Of a DNA stretch of 64,000 bases, positions 21,835 through 30,718 are shown in pieces. This DNA comes from Mytilisepta virgata (taxonomy: Eukaryota; Mollusca; Bivalvia; Mytilida; Mytilidae), in NCBI GenBank assembly GCA_028015205.1, contig CM051516.1, positions 30,332,230-30,396,229 of the forward strand, read 5' to 3'. A program made the position numbers and the translations under genes. Within the stretch, counting starts at the first letter, position 1, and the number at the start of each line of letters is the position of its first letter. The notes beneath the pieces were generated by a model. The model was not told the origin of the DNA. It did no database searches and saw only the letters and a program-made list of their open reading frames with translations.

Positions 21835-22870
21835 AAAAAATTCACAATGAATTTTTACCATATGTGGAATTCAGTGTAACCATCTAAATTAATCAGTCAT
21901 GTATGTTACAACTCTCTTATATCTCATGAGCATCTATATTAAACTCACTCTACCTCTCGAGAAAAATTCAAAATTTCTCGAACATGGAACATTTTTGGAA
22001 AATATGGCGGAATTAGCATTTTGTAACACATTACAGAGTATAACATGAATGAAAAATCTTGTTTGTCATGAACGTGGCATTTTATATAAAACAATTATGA
22101 AATCACCAGAGGCCTTACTCTTATTTTGTAGATAATTGCTAAAAGTGATGAAAAACAAATTCGCACAACCACTCTCACACAGAACTATACAATTGGAGAC
22201 CAGCTCACAACACACTCACTCACACTAGTTTTCAAAGTAACCACTGACAGCAATACTACCAAGGTTATTTGTGATTAACATAAATAAACCACTGACAGAA
22301 ATTCATACAACCTCATTGTGTACGATATGCATCAATATTCCTATAATCCAATTTTCAGGGGGAAACCATACTATCTTTCAAAGTACAAGTTAACAGCTTA
22401 TGTAGTTTTCAAACAAATCACTTAACATGAAAAAAAAAAAATGAACCGTCACGGGCTTAAATGCAAAGTTCTTAGCATGTAACTATATAAACTAAAACAA
22501 AAGCAAAAACAAAAAAATATAATGTGCTTCCTTGGCAACATTAGCTTGCTTTTAAACTATGTCTTTTAGAAAAATCATATTACCTATAGTTTATCTTTCA
22601 TTTCTCATCAAACAAAACTTAATTCTCAAATCATCGCTTATGCATGAAAATCAGTTTTACATTAAAATTTTCAAAGACGACTTAAGCGAATTGCGAATTA
22701 CTATATGTACAATATCATACAAATATGGAAAAAAAATGATAAGTAATGCCGGAATAAGATGCATAATAAAAAAAACAGTATGAAAATTGAGTAAAGTACA
22801 AATACTATATCTTTGTCATTCGCGTTTCTAGACGCTTCACTTGTACAGACTAGCATGTCGATGTAGTACC
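21835..22870. other. 3' untranslated region of element 2
   Basis: This is about 1.0 kb between the second palindrome cluster and the polypurine tract. No conserved ORF was found; frames such as 22559-22783 and 22701-22886 look like chance. Unusually long for a Ty3 element, so an eroded extra gene is possible. Confidence 0.5.
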
Positions 22871-22871
22871 A

Positions 22872-23046
22872 TGAGATTAATCTCACAGATAAGCCGGTTT
22901 ATAAGGAATGCATTATACTGTGGTTTCACTCTGACAAGTAAACGCATCTTCAAAGATATAATTTCTAAAATATAGATCACAACTATGCCATGAGATAAAT
23001 CTCACAGGCTAGATTCTACGGTATAACATCATGAGATAAATTCTCA
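22872..23046. repeat. 3' cluster of the TGAGAT-nn-ATCTCA palindrome (3 copies)
   Basis: Copies at 22872-22885 (TGAGATTAATCTCA), 22991-23004 (TGAGATAAATCTCA) and 23032-23046 (one extra T). The same motif occurs six times at 29204-29473. Confidence 0.85.
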
Positions 23047-23117
23047 CAGAATATTTTCGAACGTTACTGACAATAAGAACGAATTTTCATAAAAGTTGCA
23101 TAATATTCATGAAATAA

Positions 23118-23483
23118 TTAATTAATAGTTGGTGGAGATCGTGATTGTAATTTGGCCTTTGCTTTTGGTCCTAATTGATGACTCTCGAGCCAGACGGCAT
23201 GTTGTGCTGGTTCATCGACGATATGTGCTAGATACGACGTTTTACCATTCACCGTTTTCTGTGCTAAAAATCTTTTAACTTTTGGTTTAGTGGAAGGATC
23301 ATCCGAAATATCAAGTTCACTGTGAAAAACAAAGTTATCATCACGAAATCGTGCAGGCAATTGTCTCGTACGTTTAGGACGTTGTATATTTGCGAGGTCA
23401 TTGTCCTTGTTTGCAGTATTCGTGTCGTTATATATAATTAATTCCAGATACGGTATTATCCGAAACGATTTCTTTCTGGTCAT
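23118..23483 (-). CDS. Chromodomain-like C-terminal ORF of element 2
   Basis: This 121-codon ORF overlaps the last 56 nt of pol in the +1 frame. It has an RPKRTRQLPARFRD segment, typical of the end of retroelement polyproteins. Then comes a chromodomain-like fold signature: VKRFLAQKTVNGKTSYLAHI followed by a Trp in HAVWLES, compared with the usual R-I-L-x-K-R...G-x-x-x-Y-L-V-K-W-K...W-E-P. The aromatic cage looks incomplete. In chromoviruses such a domain targets integration to marked chromatin. Whether it is made by a second frameshift, by reinitiation at the ATG at 23483, or is cut off by a 1-nt indel cannot be told. Confidence 0.6.
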   Translation of the reverse strand: MTRKKSFRIIPYLELIIYNDTNTANKDNDLANIQRPKRTRQLPARFRDDNFVFHSELDISDDPSTKPKVKRFLAQKTVNGKTSYLAHIVDEPAQHAVWLESHQLGPKAKAKLQSRSPPTIN

Positions 23484-26400
23484 TTTCTGTCAAAGCATTA
23501 TTTTCATTCGGACTACTCGTATCTTCTTCTGGTAGATCTTGTTCGTTTATGGATGCACTGTCATCTATTTCTTGCGTGCGCACGGAGTCCAAAAAATATC
23601 TCGAAGGATGCGGAATTCTAACATAAGCAGCCTTTAGTCTGTTAACATGAACTGGTTGTGTTAATAATTTGTTTGTTTTGGGGTCCTTCAAATAATACAT
23701 GTGTGGGCTGTTAACTTTTGAAATGACATAAGGACCTGCAAATTTGTTCTTAAATTTTTGTCCCGGTCCTGTGGGATCTTTCGACAGATAGACATAGTCA
23801 CTTTCTTGAAATGAAATGTTTGGTATTTTGTCTTTGTTGACTCTTTCTAACATCCTAAGTTTCGAATTCAGAGAAGTTTTTTCGACTTCCTTACGTATTA
23901 TGTCTAATTTCTCCACATGTTGTTTCAAATACGCGTGACAGTCTTTAGGCACAGAAGAAAAGTCAGTATCTTTAATATGGAAGGACAACGGAAATTTCGG
24001 TCTTGTTCCGAATACTATTTCAAACGGCGAAAATTTCAAACTTGCATTTGGTGTGTTGTTTATTGAAAAAATAATTGCAGGTAAAATATCTTCCCAACGT
24101 TTACCTTTCTCAATAAATGGAGTAATTCTCTCTGCTAGAGTTCTATGGGGTCTCTCACACGCACCGAGACAGTGGTGTGTGAAACTAGGAGTGTATTCTT
24201 GTTGAATGGCTAATAAGCGACACACCTCACGAATGCATTTTCCAACAAATTCCGAACCTTGGTCACTGATGAGCGTTTTGCATACTCCAAATTGTGTAAT
24301 AAGTTTAAATAAGACTTGTGCTACTGTCATATTATCGGAATTAGGAATAGGTTCTGCGAATAGATATTTGCTAAATAAATCTACTGCTGTGAATATATAA
24401 GTATTCCCTGTGCGTGAGACTAGAATTGGTCCATAAAGGTCCATTTCCCAAACTTCAAATGGAGCAGCTGGGGTAGGAAATGAAACAATTCCCGCTTTCG
24501 TTTTCAAAGTCGTATTCTTTCGACTCTGACATTCATGACATGAGCGTATGTAGTCAGAAATTTTGTGAGACAACTGCGGAAAAAAATACTGTTCTTGAAT
24601 TAAATCTATTGTAGTTTGTATTCCGCTATGTCCTCCTAATGGCGAATCATGATAAAGTTTGATAATTTCTTTCACAGCGACTTCTGGGACAACTAACTGA
24701 TACGAACTCATAAGTTTTGTTCTTGTCGATTTAGCTTTCCTCACGTGAAATAGCAAGTTATTTATCATCATGAATTCTGGAGATAAGAGAAGTAGTTTTC
24801 TAGAGTCTTTTTGTAATTTTGGAAATATATCGTGTTCTAGGTACTGAATTAATACTTTACAATAAGAGTCTTTTCTCTGCATATCATGAATACTTTCGAC
24901 ACTGAAATCCGATTGACGAAATAGTTCGATAGATTCCATAAATTCAGCATTAGAATCAACATCGGCTGTACTTTCTGCTTCAACCGATAACTCACTTCTC
25001 AAATTACTTACAGATTCGTCTACAGTTTCTATATTCGAAGCTGTATGAATAGTGCGCATAGAACTGTCATCCAAATTTACATTTATTTCCACTTGTGTAC
25101 TAGAGTCATTTTTCTCACTTATGTGGTTTTCCACTTTTGACTTTGAATCACTTTTATCATATCGAGTAAGTCGATTTTTGTCACAACGTCGTTCTCTCGG
25201 TAATTCAGAAAGTAGCTTCTTTCCAAATTTCTGCGGTCGTCGTCTGCGTTTTGTGTCCTCGACTAAATCCTCGGTATCTGCATCATATACGTCATTTTCA
25301 TTTAAATGTAATTGTTTATGCACAGATAAGTCACCAATTTGAAAATTTGGAATAGCCGTCGGAATGCAAATATTATTTACTTGTAAATTTCCCTCATTGT
25401 TAGAATCTGAATGACATAACAAACTTGAAAACTTTTTTCCGTTCGGCAAAATTATATTTCCTACATTTTCATTTTCATACGGGAAGTATGGATCGTCTTC
25501 CTCTGGACTTTGAAACTGATTGTCTTGATTTATGATACATCTAGACAGAGCGTCTGGTACTTGCATTTCTTTTGCTGGTTTGTATTTGAGTTCGAAATTA
25601 TGTTGTTGTAAAATTGCAATCCAGCGTTCATAAATGGCCCCTTTCAGTTGGTTTGCAAATAACGGTTTCAGAGCTTGGTGATCACATTCCACGATGAACG
25701 GTTTGGTGCGTAAATAAGATGAGCATTCTAAAATTGCAGTGACCATCCCAAGAAGCTCTAATTTTGTGGGACCGTAAGATTTCTGCCATTTGCTGAGTGC
25801 TTTCGATCCAAATCGGATAACTCTAACGGTTTCAATATCGTCAGATTTGACAAATTGGTAAAGCATGTAGCCAATTCCTTTTGATGAAGTATCAACTGAT
25901 AAATGGAATGGTAGATTGTAATCGGGAAAAGCCAGTACTGGAGAATTAATCAACAAGTGTTTAATTCGGTCAAATGCGGTTTGTTGCTCAGATGTCCATG
26001 TAAATCGAACAAATTTCTTGAGAAGCTTAGTTAACGGTGCAATTTCTGCACTAAAATTCGGTATATATTTCCGAAACCAGTTTAGTAGGCCGATTAAACG
26101 GCGCAATTCCTTCACGGAAGTTGGTGCAGGATATTCTTCGATGGCTTTGATGCGATCTGGAGGCGGTTCAATCCCTTTGTTAGATATCTTATGTCCCAAA
26201 TAAATACAAGAAGTCTGTGCAAACGAACACTTTTTCGGACCTAATTTTAAGCCTGCTGTTTTCAGACGTGTAAATACCTCGGTTAGATCTTGAATATGCT
26301 GATCGAAGGTTTCTGAAGCTATGAGAATGTCGTCAAGGTAGCATAAACATGATTTAAAGGTAAGACCGTTTAAAACTTTATCCATCAAAAGTTGAAATGA

Positions 26401-27936
26401 TGCAGGGGATGAACTGAGTCCCATAGGTAAACGTAAGAATTTGAATGTTCCAAAACATGTATTGAAGGCTGTATAACGCTGACTATCTTTTGAAATTGGC
26501 AACTGGAAAAATCCCGAGCTCAAGTCTATAGATGTTAAGAAATTTGGCTTTTTAGTTGAAAAAGATTCTGTCAGATCTTGCAAATCAGGAATAGCATAAC
26601 TAAACTGTTGCGTTTGGGAGTTTAGATAACGAAAATCACAACAGAAACGAAATTTCGACAAGCTATTCTCCTGTGACGTAGTGTCATTTGTATTAGTTTT
26701 ATGTACTCTTTTAGAGACAAGCACAATCGGGCTTGTAATAGGGACATCTTCTGTTTCTTCCACTGGAGATATGACACCTTGACGTAAAAGTTCATCTAAG
26801 TGATGTCTCAAAATTTCCTTCTTCTCAGGAGTTAGCCGGTACGATCTTTGATTTTTCGGTTTAAAATCTGGTTTCATCGATATTTTATGCTGTACTACTT
26901 CCGTATATCCTAATTCGGGGTTTTCCGCTGTAACAAACAAAGCTTTGTGAGAATGCAAAAAATTAAGCAAAGTCGATCGTTGTTTTTCTGTCAGATGATC
27001 AGGAATATTGAAATAAGACGTAAACTTAGGGTCGTGTGTATCTCTATCACACATATTATCCGACAACTGAACGTTCTGTACATAATGAGTGTCCGTATTT
27101 TCACAAATAGGTACAAATACGTGATCTGCAGTAAAAGGTTCAAAATCTGCAAAAATCTGTCCTTTATTCAAAACAACATCATCGTTGGTAAAATTCAAAA
27201 TTTTAACTGGTATTAATTTATCGCGGTTGACTGTAACCACCACTTTTGCCATCAAAAGTCCGTATTTTTCAATATTTCTACTGCAACATATTCCTTGCAT
27301 TCCGTATTGGGCATTTCCATTTATTTTCCCCCAAATTAACATTTCAGTATTTGGTGGAATTGATACAGGTTTTGACGTACTAACTTTAAAAGTTTTAGAA
27401 CGAACACTTTGACTATTAAAATCTAGAACTATTTTCTTAGAAAATAAGTAAGCTGTTCCTAAAATCAATGGATGTGATGTCTGAGCTAAAATATACACAC
27501 GTATCCAGTGTTTTCCTTGCGGAACAGTAATCTTAATATCTGATGTGCCATACACATGAATTGACTGATTATTCGCCAAAGTAATTTTGTCTGTAACAGG
27601 ACTAAATTTTGATTTATAGGAGTCAGGTATTGTATTGTAAAACTGCTGTGATATAACGTTTATTGAACTTCCTGTATCGATTAATGCGGAAATTTCCAAA
27701 TTCGCTATTTTCAAGGGCATATAAAGAAATTTAGAAAAATTCTCAGTTTCATCATTGCTTGAATCATCTGTTGGTAAAACATTTGTGTTTGCTAGAAGTT
27801 TATTTTGGGAACGTTCAAAAGATTCGCAGTTCATGTCGGCATGTTGATATTGAGGCTCTTGATTTATTGACCATCCCGGGGTTCTTGCCTTGTGAGCCCC
27901 GGGCTCTTGCGGTTTCCCGGAATATATTTTGTACAT
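23428..27936 (-). CDS. pol: Pol polyprotein: protease, RT, RNase H, integrase (element 2)
   Basis: The ORF has 1,502 codons from the first ATG, but it is probably entered by -1 frameshifting from gag. Domains in order: aspartic protease with LIDTGSS at about 85-91; reverse transcriptase with YLDD near 532; Ty3-type RNase H with VDTSSKGIGYML near 678 and a later EL-E/CDHQAL set; a 250-residue charged spacer; integrase zinc finger (H..H near 1094-1101, CHEC near 1133); the catalytic core with MDLYG, SDQGSEF and ACERPHR, where D and E are separated by exactly 35 residues; and a GPY/F module (FAGPYVIS) near 1400. All catalytic residues I looked for are present and there are no internal stops. Confidence 0.95.
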   Translation of the reverse strand: MYKIYSGKPQEPGAHKARTPGWSINQEPQYQHADMNCESFERSQNKLLANTNVLPTDDSSNDETENFSKFLYMPLKIANLEISALIDTGSSINVISQQFYNTIPDSYKSKFSPVTDKITLANNQSIHVYGTSDIKITVPQGKHWIRVYILAQTSHPLILGTAYLFSKKIVLDFNSQSVRSKTFKVSTSKPVSIPPNTEMLIWGKINGNAQYGMQGICCSRNIEKYGLLMAKVVVTVNRDKLIPVKILNFTNDDVVLNKGQIFADFEPFTADHVFVPICENTDTHYVQNVQLSDNMCDRDTHDPKFTSYFNIPDHLTEKQRSTLLNFLHSHKALFVTAENPELGYTEVVQHKISMKPDFKPKNQRSYRLTPEKKEILRHHLDELLRQGVISPVEETEDVPITSPIVLVSKRVHKTNTNDTTSQENSLSKFRFCCDFRYLNSQTQQFSYAIPDLQDLTESFSTKKPNFLTSIDLSSGFFQLPISKDSQRYTAFNTCFGTFKFLRLPMGLSSSPASFQLLMDKVLNGLTFKSCLCYLDDILIASETFDQHIQDLTEVFTRLKTAGLKLGPKKCSFAQTSCIYLGHKISNKGIEPPPDRIKAIEEYPAPTSVKELRRLIGLLNWFRKYIPNFSAEIAPLTKLLKKFVRFTWTSEQQTAFDRIKHLLINSPVLAFPDYNLPFHLSVDTSSKGIGYMLYQFVKSDDIETVRVIRFGSKALSKWQKSYGPTKLELLGMVTAILECSSYLRTKPFIVECDHQALKPLFANQLKGAIYERWIAILQQHNFELKYKPAKEMQVPDALSRCIINQDNQFQSPEEDDPYFPYENENVGNIILPNGKKFSSLLCHSDSNNEGNLQVNNICIPTAIPNFQIGDLSVHKQLHLNENDVYDADTEDLVEDTKRRRRPQKFGKKLLSELPRERRCDKNRLTRYDKSDSKSKVENHISEKNDSSTQVEINVNLDDSSMRTIHTASNIETVDESVSNLRSELSVEAESTADVDSNAEFMESIELFRQSDFSVESIHDMQRKDSYCKVLIQYLEHDIFPKLQKDSRKLLLLSPEFMMINNLLFHVRKAKSTRTKLMSSYQLVVPEVAVKEIIKLYHDSPLGGHSGIQTTIDLIQEQYFFPQLSHKISDYIRSCHECQSRKNTTLKTKAGIVSFPTPAAPFEVWEMDLYGPILVSRTGNTYIFTAVDLFSKYLFAEPIPNSDNMTVAQVLFKLITQFGVCKTLISDQGSEFVGKCIREVCRLLAIQQEYTPSFTHHCLGACERPHRTLAERITPFIEKGKRWEDILPAIIFSINNTPNASLKFSPFEIVFGTRPKFPLSFHIKDTDFSSVPKDCHAYLKQHVEKLDIIRKEVEKTSLNSKLRMLERVNKDKIPNISFQESDYVYLSKDPTGPGQKFKNKFAGPYVISKVNSPHMYYLKDPKTNKLLTQPVHVNRLKAAYVRIPHPSRYFLDSVRTQEIDDSASINEQDLPEEDTSSPNENNALTENDQKEIVSDNTVSGINYI

Positions 27937-29153
27937 TGGGTAACATTATGTCCGGTCTGTCCACAAATACGACACTGAAGTGATGAATCTATATTTCCCT
28001 GTTCATTCCAATTACAGGCACGAGCAAAATGACCTGGTGCCCGACATTTTCGACATAAACCTCGGTCAGAAGCGGTAACTTGAGGAGGGTCTCGATGTTG
28101 GGTACGTGAAAATCGACTGTGAGATATATCAGTAATTTCTCGCTTCTGTTTAAAATCAGTAGCGAGTTGTGCTACAGTTTCGGTGAGTGAATTTATCTGT
28201 CCTTGCAAGTCGGTAACAAATGATGGTTTATCCATATCTTTTTCTCCAAACAAACCAACAGATTTATCCTTTGGCTTAACGGCAGCTACTAAATGTTTAT
28301 CGTCTATCCTATACCCGTAAGCTTCACCCATTTTGGCGGCAGTTAAAGCACTAGCGCTATCGGCATGATTACCTGCCCTAACAAAAAATGCTAGCTGATC
28401 TGGTAGGCCTTTAATAAATTTTATCAATATTTCGTGATCATGTTTACGCAAAATGGTAGCCTTTTCCAGGAGTTGTGCATAATAACCATCAATCGACTGT
28501 CCCTTTGACAGCGTCAAAGTTTCAAAAACCTCGCTTTCAAGCAGAACAGTTGGGCTACGATAGTCCACATCAATATATTGTTTGTTAAATATTTCTACAA
28601 AATCAGGCCAATACCTTTTATGATCAGACGTAAGTTTATTGAACCACGTTAAAGCTGGTCCGCAAAGATGGAGATGAAAAGCAGCTATTTTTCGAGCGTG
28701 TTCCTCGGGCAATATATTGTGCAAAATCGCATAAGATTCAAATTCGGCTAGAAATTGCGACGAATTTTCATGAGGGTATCCTCCGTATTTTCTACAGGTT
28801 GCTAATTTTTCCATGTTTTTATTTACAACTCTATGTTGTATACTAGTAGAAATATTTGGCTGATTGGTGCTAGAAAAATTTTGTGAATGCAGATTTTTGG
28901 AGGAATCTGTGCAATTAAAGTGTAGTGTTGTAGCTAATAACGGGCCATCAGGCGTTTTGGGACTTTGGACGCAAGGTATATCAAATGAAGCATCACAATT
29001 ACGATTTGGAGTTGATTCTAGCAAATGTCTAATATCAGGTTCTAATTCCTTTGAAACATTGTTATATAGAGAAAAATCATGGTCAAATATTTGGTTGTTT
29101 TCTAAAAAATAATCGGTAAGTATTGAATCTGTTTCACTCTCAGATGACGACAT
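27864..29153 (-). CDS. gag: Gag of element 2 with two zinc knuckles
   Basis: The ORF has 429 codons from an ATG at 29153. The middle (about 130-260) is a Ty3-type capsid: YGGYPHENSSQFLAEFESYA, then LHLCGPALTWFNKL, then the GQSIDGYY region. Two CCHC knuckles follow near 366 and 386 (CRKCRAPGHFARAC and CRICGQTGHNVTQC, both C-x2-C-x4-H-x4-C). It overlaps pol by 73 nt. A short acidic N-terminal region precedes the capsid. It forms the virus-like particle and binds the RNA genome. It is not the PNMA-like type of element 1. Confidence 0.95.
   Translation of the reverse strand: MSSSESETDSILTDYFLENNQIFDHDFSLYNNVSKELEPDIRHLLESTPNRNCDASFDIPCVQSPKTPDGPLLATTLHFNCTDSSKNLHSQNFSSTNQPNISTSIQHRVVNKNMEKLATCRKYGGYPHENSSQFLAEFESYAILHNILPEEHARKIAAFHLHLCGPALTWFNKLTSDHKRYWPDFVEIFNKQYIDVDYRSPTVLLESEVFETLTLSKGQSIDGYYAQLLEKATILRKHDHEILIKFIKGLPDQLAFFVRAGNHADSASALTAAKMGEAYGYRIDDKHLVAAVKPKDKSVGLFGEKDMDKPSFVTDLQGQINSLTETVAQLATDFKQKREITDISHSRFSRTQHRDPPQVTASDRGLCRKCRAPGHFARACNWNEQGNIDSSLQCRICGQTGHNVTQCTKYIPGNRKSPGLTRQEPRDGQ
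27875..27918 (-). promoter_or_regulatory. -1 ribosomal frameshift signal at the gag-pol junction
   Basis: On the minus strand GGGAAAC (27918-27912) fits the X-XXY-YYZ slippery rule, with GGA AAC as the in-frame gag codons. After an 8-nt spacer comes a 7-bp all-GC stem, CCCGGGG (27903-27897) with CCCCGGG (27881-27875), around a 15-nt loop. pol lies in the -1 frame and is open across this point. GGGAAAC is a known retroviral slippery heptamer. Confidence 0.88.
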
Positions 29154-29203
29154 TAATTCAATAAATCAGTAAGGATTGTTCGTACTTATTTATAACATAG
29201 TAA

Positions 29204-29473
29204 TGAGATGAATCTCACATACATGTACAATTTCCGGTTTATATCATAGTAATGAGATGAATCTCACATACAATTGTAAATTCACACAGACAGAAACACG
29301 GGTAGAAATGAGATAAATCTCACATCCTACTCACTGAACAATAGAAATTCAATATGAGATGAATCTCACATACGTGTACAGTTTCTGGTTTATATCATAG
29401 TAATGAGATGAATCTCACATACAATTTTAAATTCACACAGACAGAAACACGGGTAGAAATGAGATAAATCTCA
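29204..29473. repeat. 5' cluster of the TGAGAT-nn-ATCTCA palindrome (6 copies)
   Basis: Copies start at 29204, 29253, 29309, 29355, 29404 and 29460; the centre is GA or AA. The cluster lies between the SGNH-like ORF stop and the gag start and includes a tandem duplication of period 151 bp (about 29224-29374 and 29375-29505). Each copy can form a 6-bp hairpin in RNA or bind a dimeric protein in DNA. Confidence 0.9.
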
Positions 29474-29539
29474 CATCCTACTCACTAAACAATAGAAATT
29501 TCAATATGTTAAATGTTTAACCTAACTTTATTTTTCTTT

Positions 29540-30274
29540 TCACTGACAATCTTCAATTATTGTTAAACAAAGACGAATTAGCCATAAAAGTGCCAAATCC
29601 GGATGGGGATGCACTCCATCTAAATAAAGACCATAATTGTAGGAATAAACAGGTTGTTTATTTCGATGTTTTCGAACTTTCTCTAAATCTAGTCCGAAAT
29701 CTGAAGAATGTCCTCTAAGTACAAGATTGGTTTCTCTAATAAATTTGTTTACTTCATGTATTTGAGCTTCCAAAAGTTTATCGTGAGCTCGAAACTGATC
29801 TGGTTCAAGGTGTCCTTTGTACAAGTTCCATAAATATACGGAGAAGTAAGGTAACTCGAGAAAAACAAGCTTAATTGTAGGAAAATTTGCAATAAATTTG
29901 TACAGTTTTGTGTAAATTTCACAAACGTGTTGAACCCTCTCGTTGTTTTCGGAACGCAACCTTATAAATTTGCCTGTCTTTTTCGTCAGATCACACGTTC
30001 CGAGCCATACGTATAACGTAAAATGTCTGGACGCAAGTTCAACAAATTTTTGTTCCAAGTTCGATTGTAACCAATTAAATTGTCTTTCGGTGTCCGCCCC
30101 TTTTTCCCACCACCAAAATATTTTATTTTCTGGATGTCTAGACCATTTAACAGCTTGTTCCAAATATTTTGCTTTACTGTCAGATAACACGATTGGTATC
30201 GTACGCAAAAGGGGGGCTTGCTGCAGTCTTTCGTCTAAATTTCGAATTTGTTTTCCTACTCGAGAAAGGCTCAT
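29540..30274 (-). CDS. SGNH/GDSL-hydrolase-like ORF upstream of gag (element 2)
   Basis: This 244-codon ORF opens MSLSRVGKQIRNLDERLQQ. Blocks: IPIVLSDSKAKYL (nucleophile Ser candidate in SDS, block I), YVWLGTCDLT (block III-like; the usual Asn of GxND is Cys here), and GLYLDGVHPHPDL (block V Asp/His). The middle region has LVFLELPYFSVYLW and a helical stretch. It shares block order and about a third of residues with the ORF at 578-1330, including SDSKA-YL, W-GTC-LT and DG-HP. It lies 226 nt inside the 5' LTR and 386 nt before gag. No signal peptide or membrane segment. It may be an esterase, or a binding protein keeping the fold; activity is inference. Confidence 0.75.
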   Translation of the reverse strand: MSLSRVGKQIRNLDERLQQAPLLRTIPIVLSDSKAKYLEQAVKWSRHPENKIFWWWEKGADTERQFNWLQSNLEQKFVELASRHFTLYVWLGTCDLTKKTGKFIRLRSENNERVQHVCEIYTKLYKFIANFPTIKLVFLELPYFSVYLWNLYKGHLEPDQFRAHDKLLEAQIHEVNKFIRETNLVLRGHSSDFGLDLEKVRKHRNKQPVYSYNYGLYLDGVHPHPDLALLWLIRLCLTIIEDCQ

Positions 30275-30482
30275 TTATTCGGAATAGCTGTTCATTCAGG
30301 TAAACAAATGTCTAAATTTGGAAAAATAATAACAGTTCCTTGAAATATTTGACGAAAAAGTAAACCACGTGGTGATGCAATAGGTTGTCTTTATGCACTT
30401 CCACGGCGCTATCGCTTCATATTGTGGCTCAATACATCAAATTACTCGGTACAAAAAGTTTATCGTATATCCAATAATCTGT

Positions 30483-30500
30483 TTTTAGGGTTCTCCACCA
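30483..30500 (-). promoter_or_regulatory. Primer-binding site of element 2
   Basis: The minus strand continues TGGTGGAGAACCC straight from the LTR end with no spacer. It would pair with a tRNA ending GGGTTCTCCACCA. I could not assign this to a common tRNA. Confidence 0.55.
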
Positions 30501-30714
30501 TGTTATGTCTATGTGGGCTTCATTACATTCTGGATTTGGGAATTAGCGTTAGAAACAATCACAAAGTTACATCAGCCATAAACACGTTTTTATTTAAGAG
30601 CCAACTAATAATTGATACAATTCTGGACATCACTGAAGTAATTACGGAACACCGTATAAGTAACAAAACAGTAACATAAACTGAATTACACATATATAAC
30701 CGTATATTATAACA
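30501..30714 (-). repeat. 5' LTR of element 2 (214 bp)
   Basis: Identical by eye over 214 bp to 21606-21819. It is followed on the + strand by the ATCC target duplicate at 30715-30718. Confidence 0.93.
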
Positions 30715-30718
30715 ATCC

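Larger units (their letters stand above)
21606..30714 (-). mobile_element. Complete Ty3-type LTR retrotransposon (element 2) with SGNH-like ORF
   Basis: This 9,109-bp element lies antisense in intron 6 of the RNF213-like gene. Both LTRs are 214 bp, start TGTTAT and end ATAACA, and show no difference by eye. A 4-bp target duplication ATCC flanks it (21602-21605 and 30715-30718). Minus-strand order: LTR, PBS, SGNH-like ORF, palindrome cluster, gag, pol in the -1 frame, chromodomain-like ORF in the +1 frame of pol, second palindrome cluster, long 3' region, purine tract, LTR. Integrase after RNase H and a GPY/F module place it in Ty3/Metaviridae. No env was seen. All ORFs are intact, so it may be recently active. 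Confidence 0.95.

Noticed and set aside
24206..27412. Plus-strand ORFs inside pol
   Set aside because: Shadows of the 1,502-codon minus-strand pol frame.
29204..29473. CRISPR-like array
   Set aside because: The repeats are 14-bp palindromes with unequal spacers and a larger 151-bp duplication, in a eukaryotic retroelement; no cas genes.
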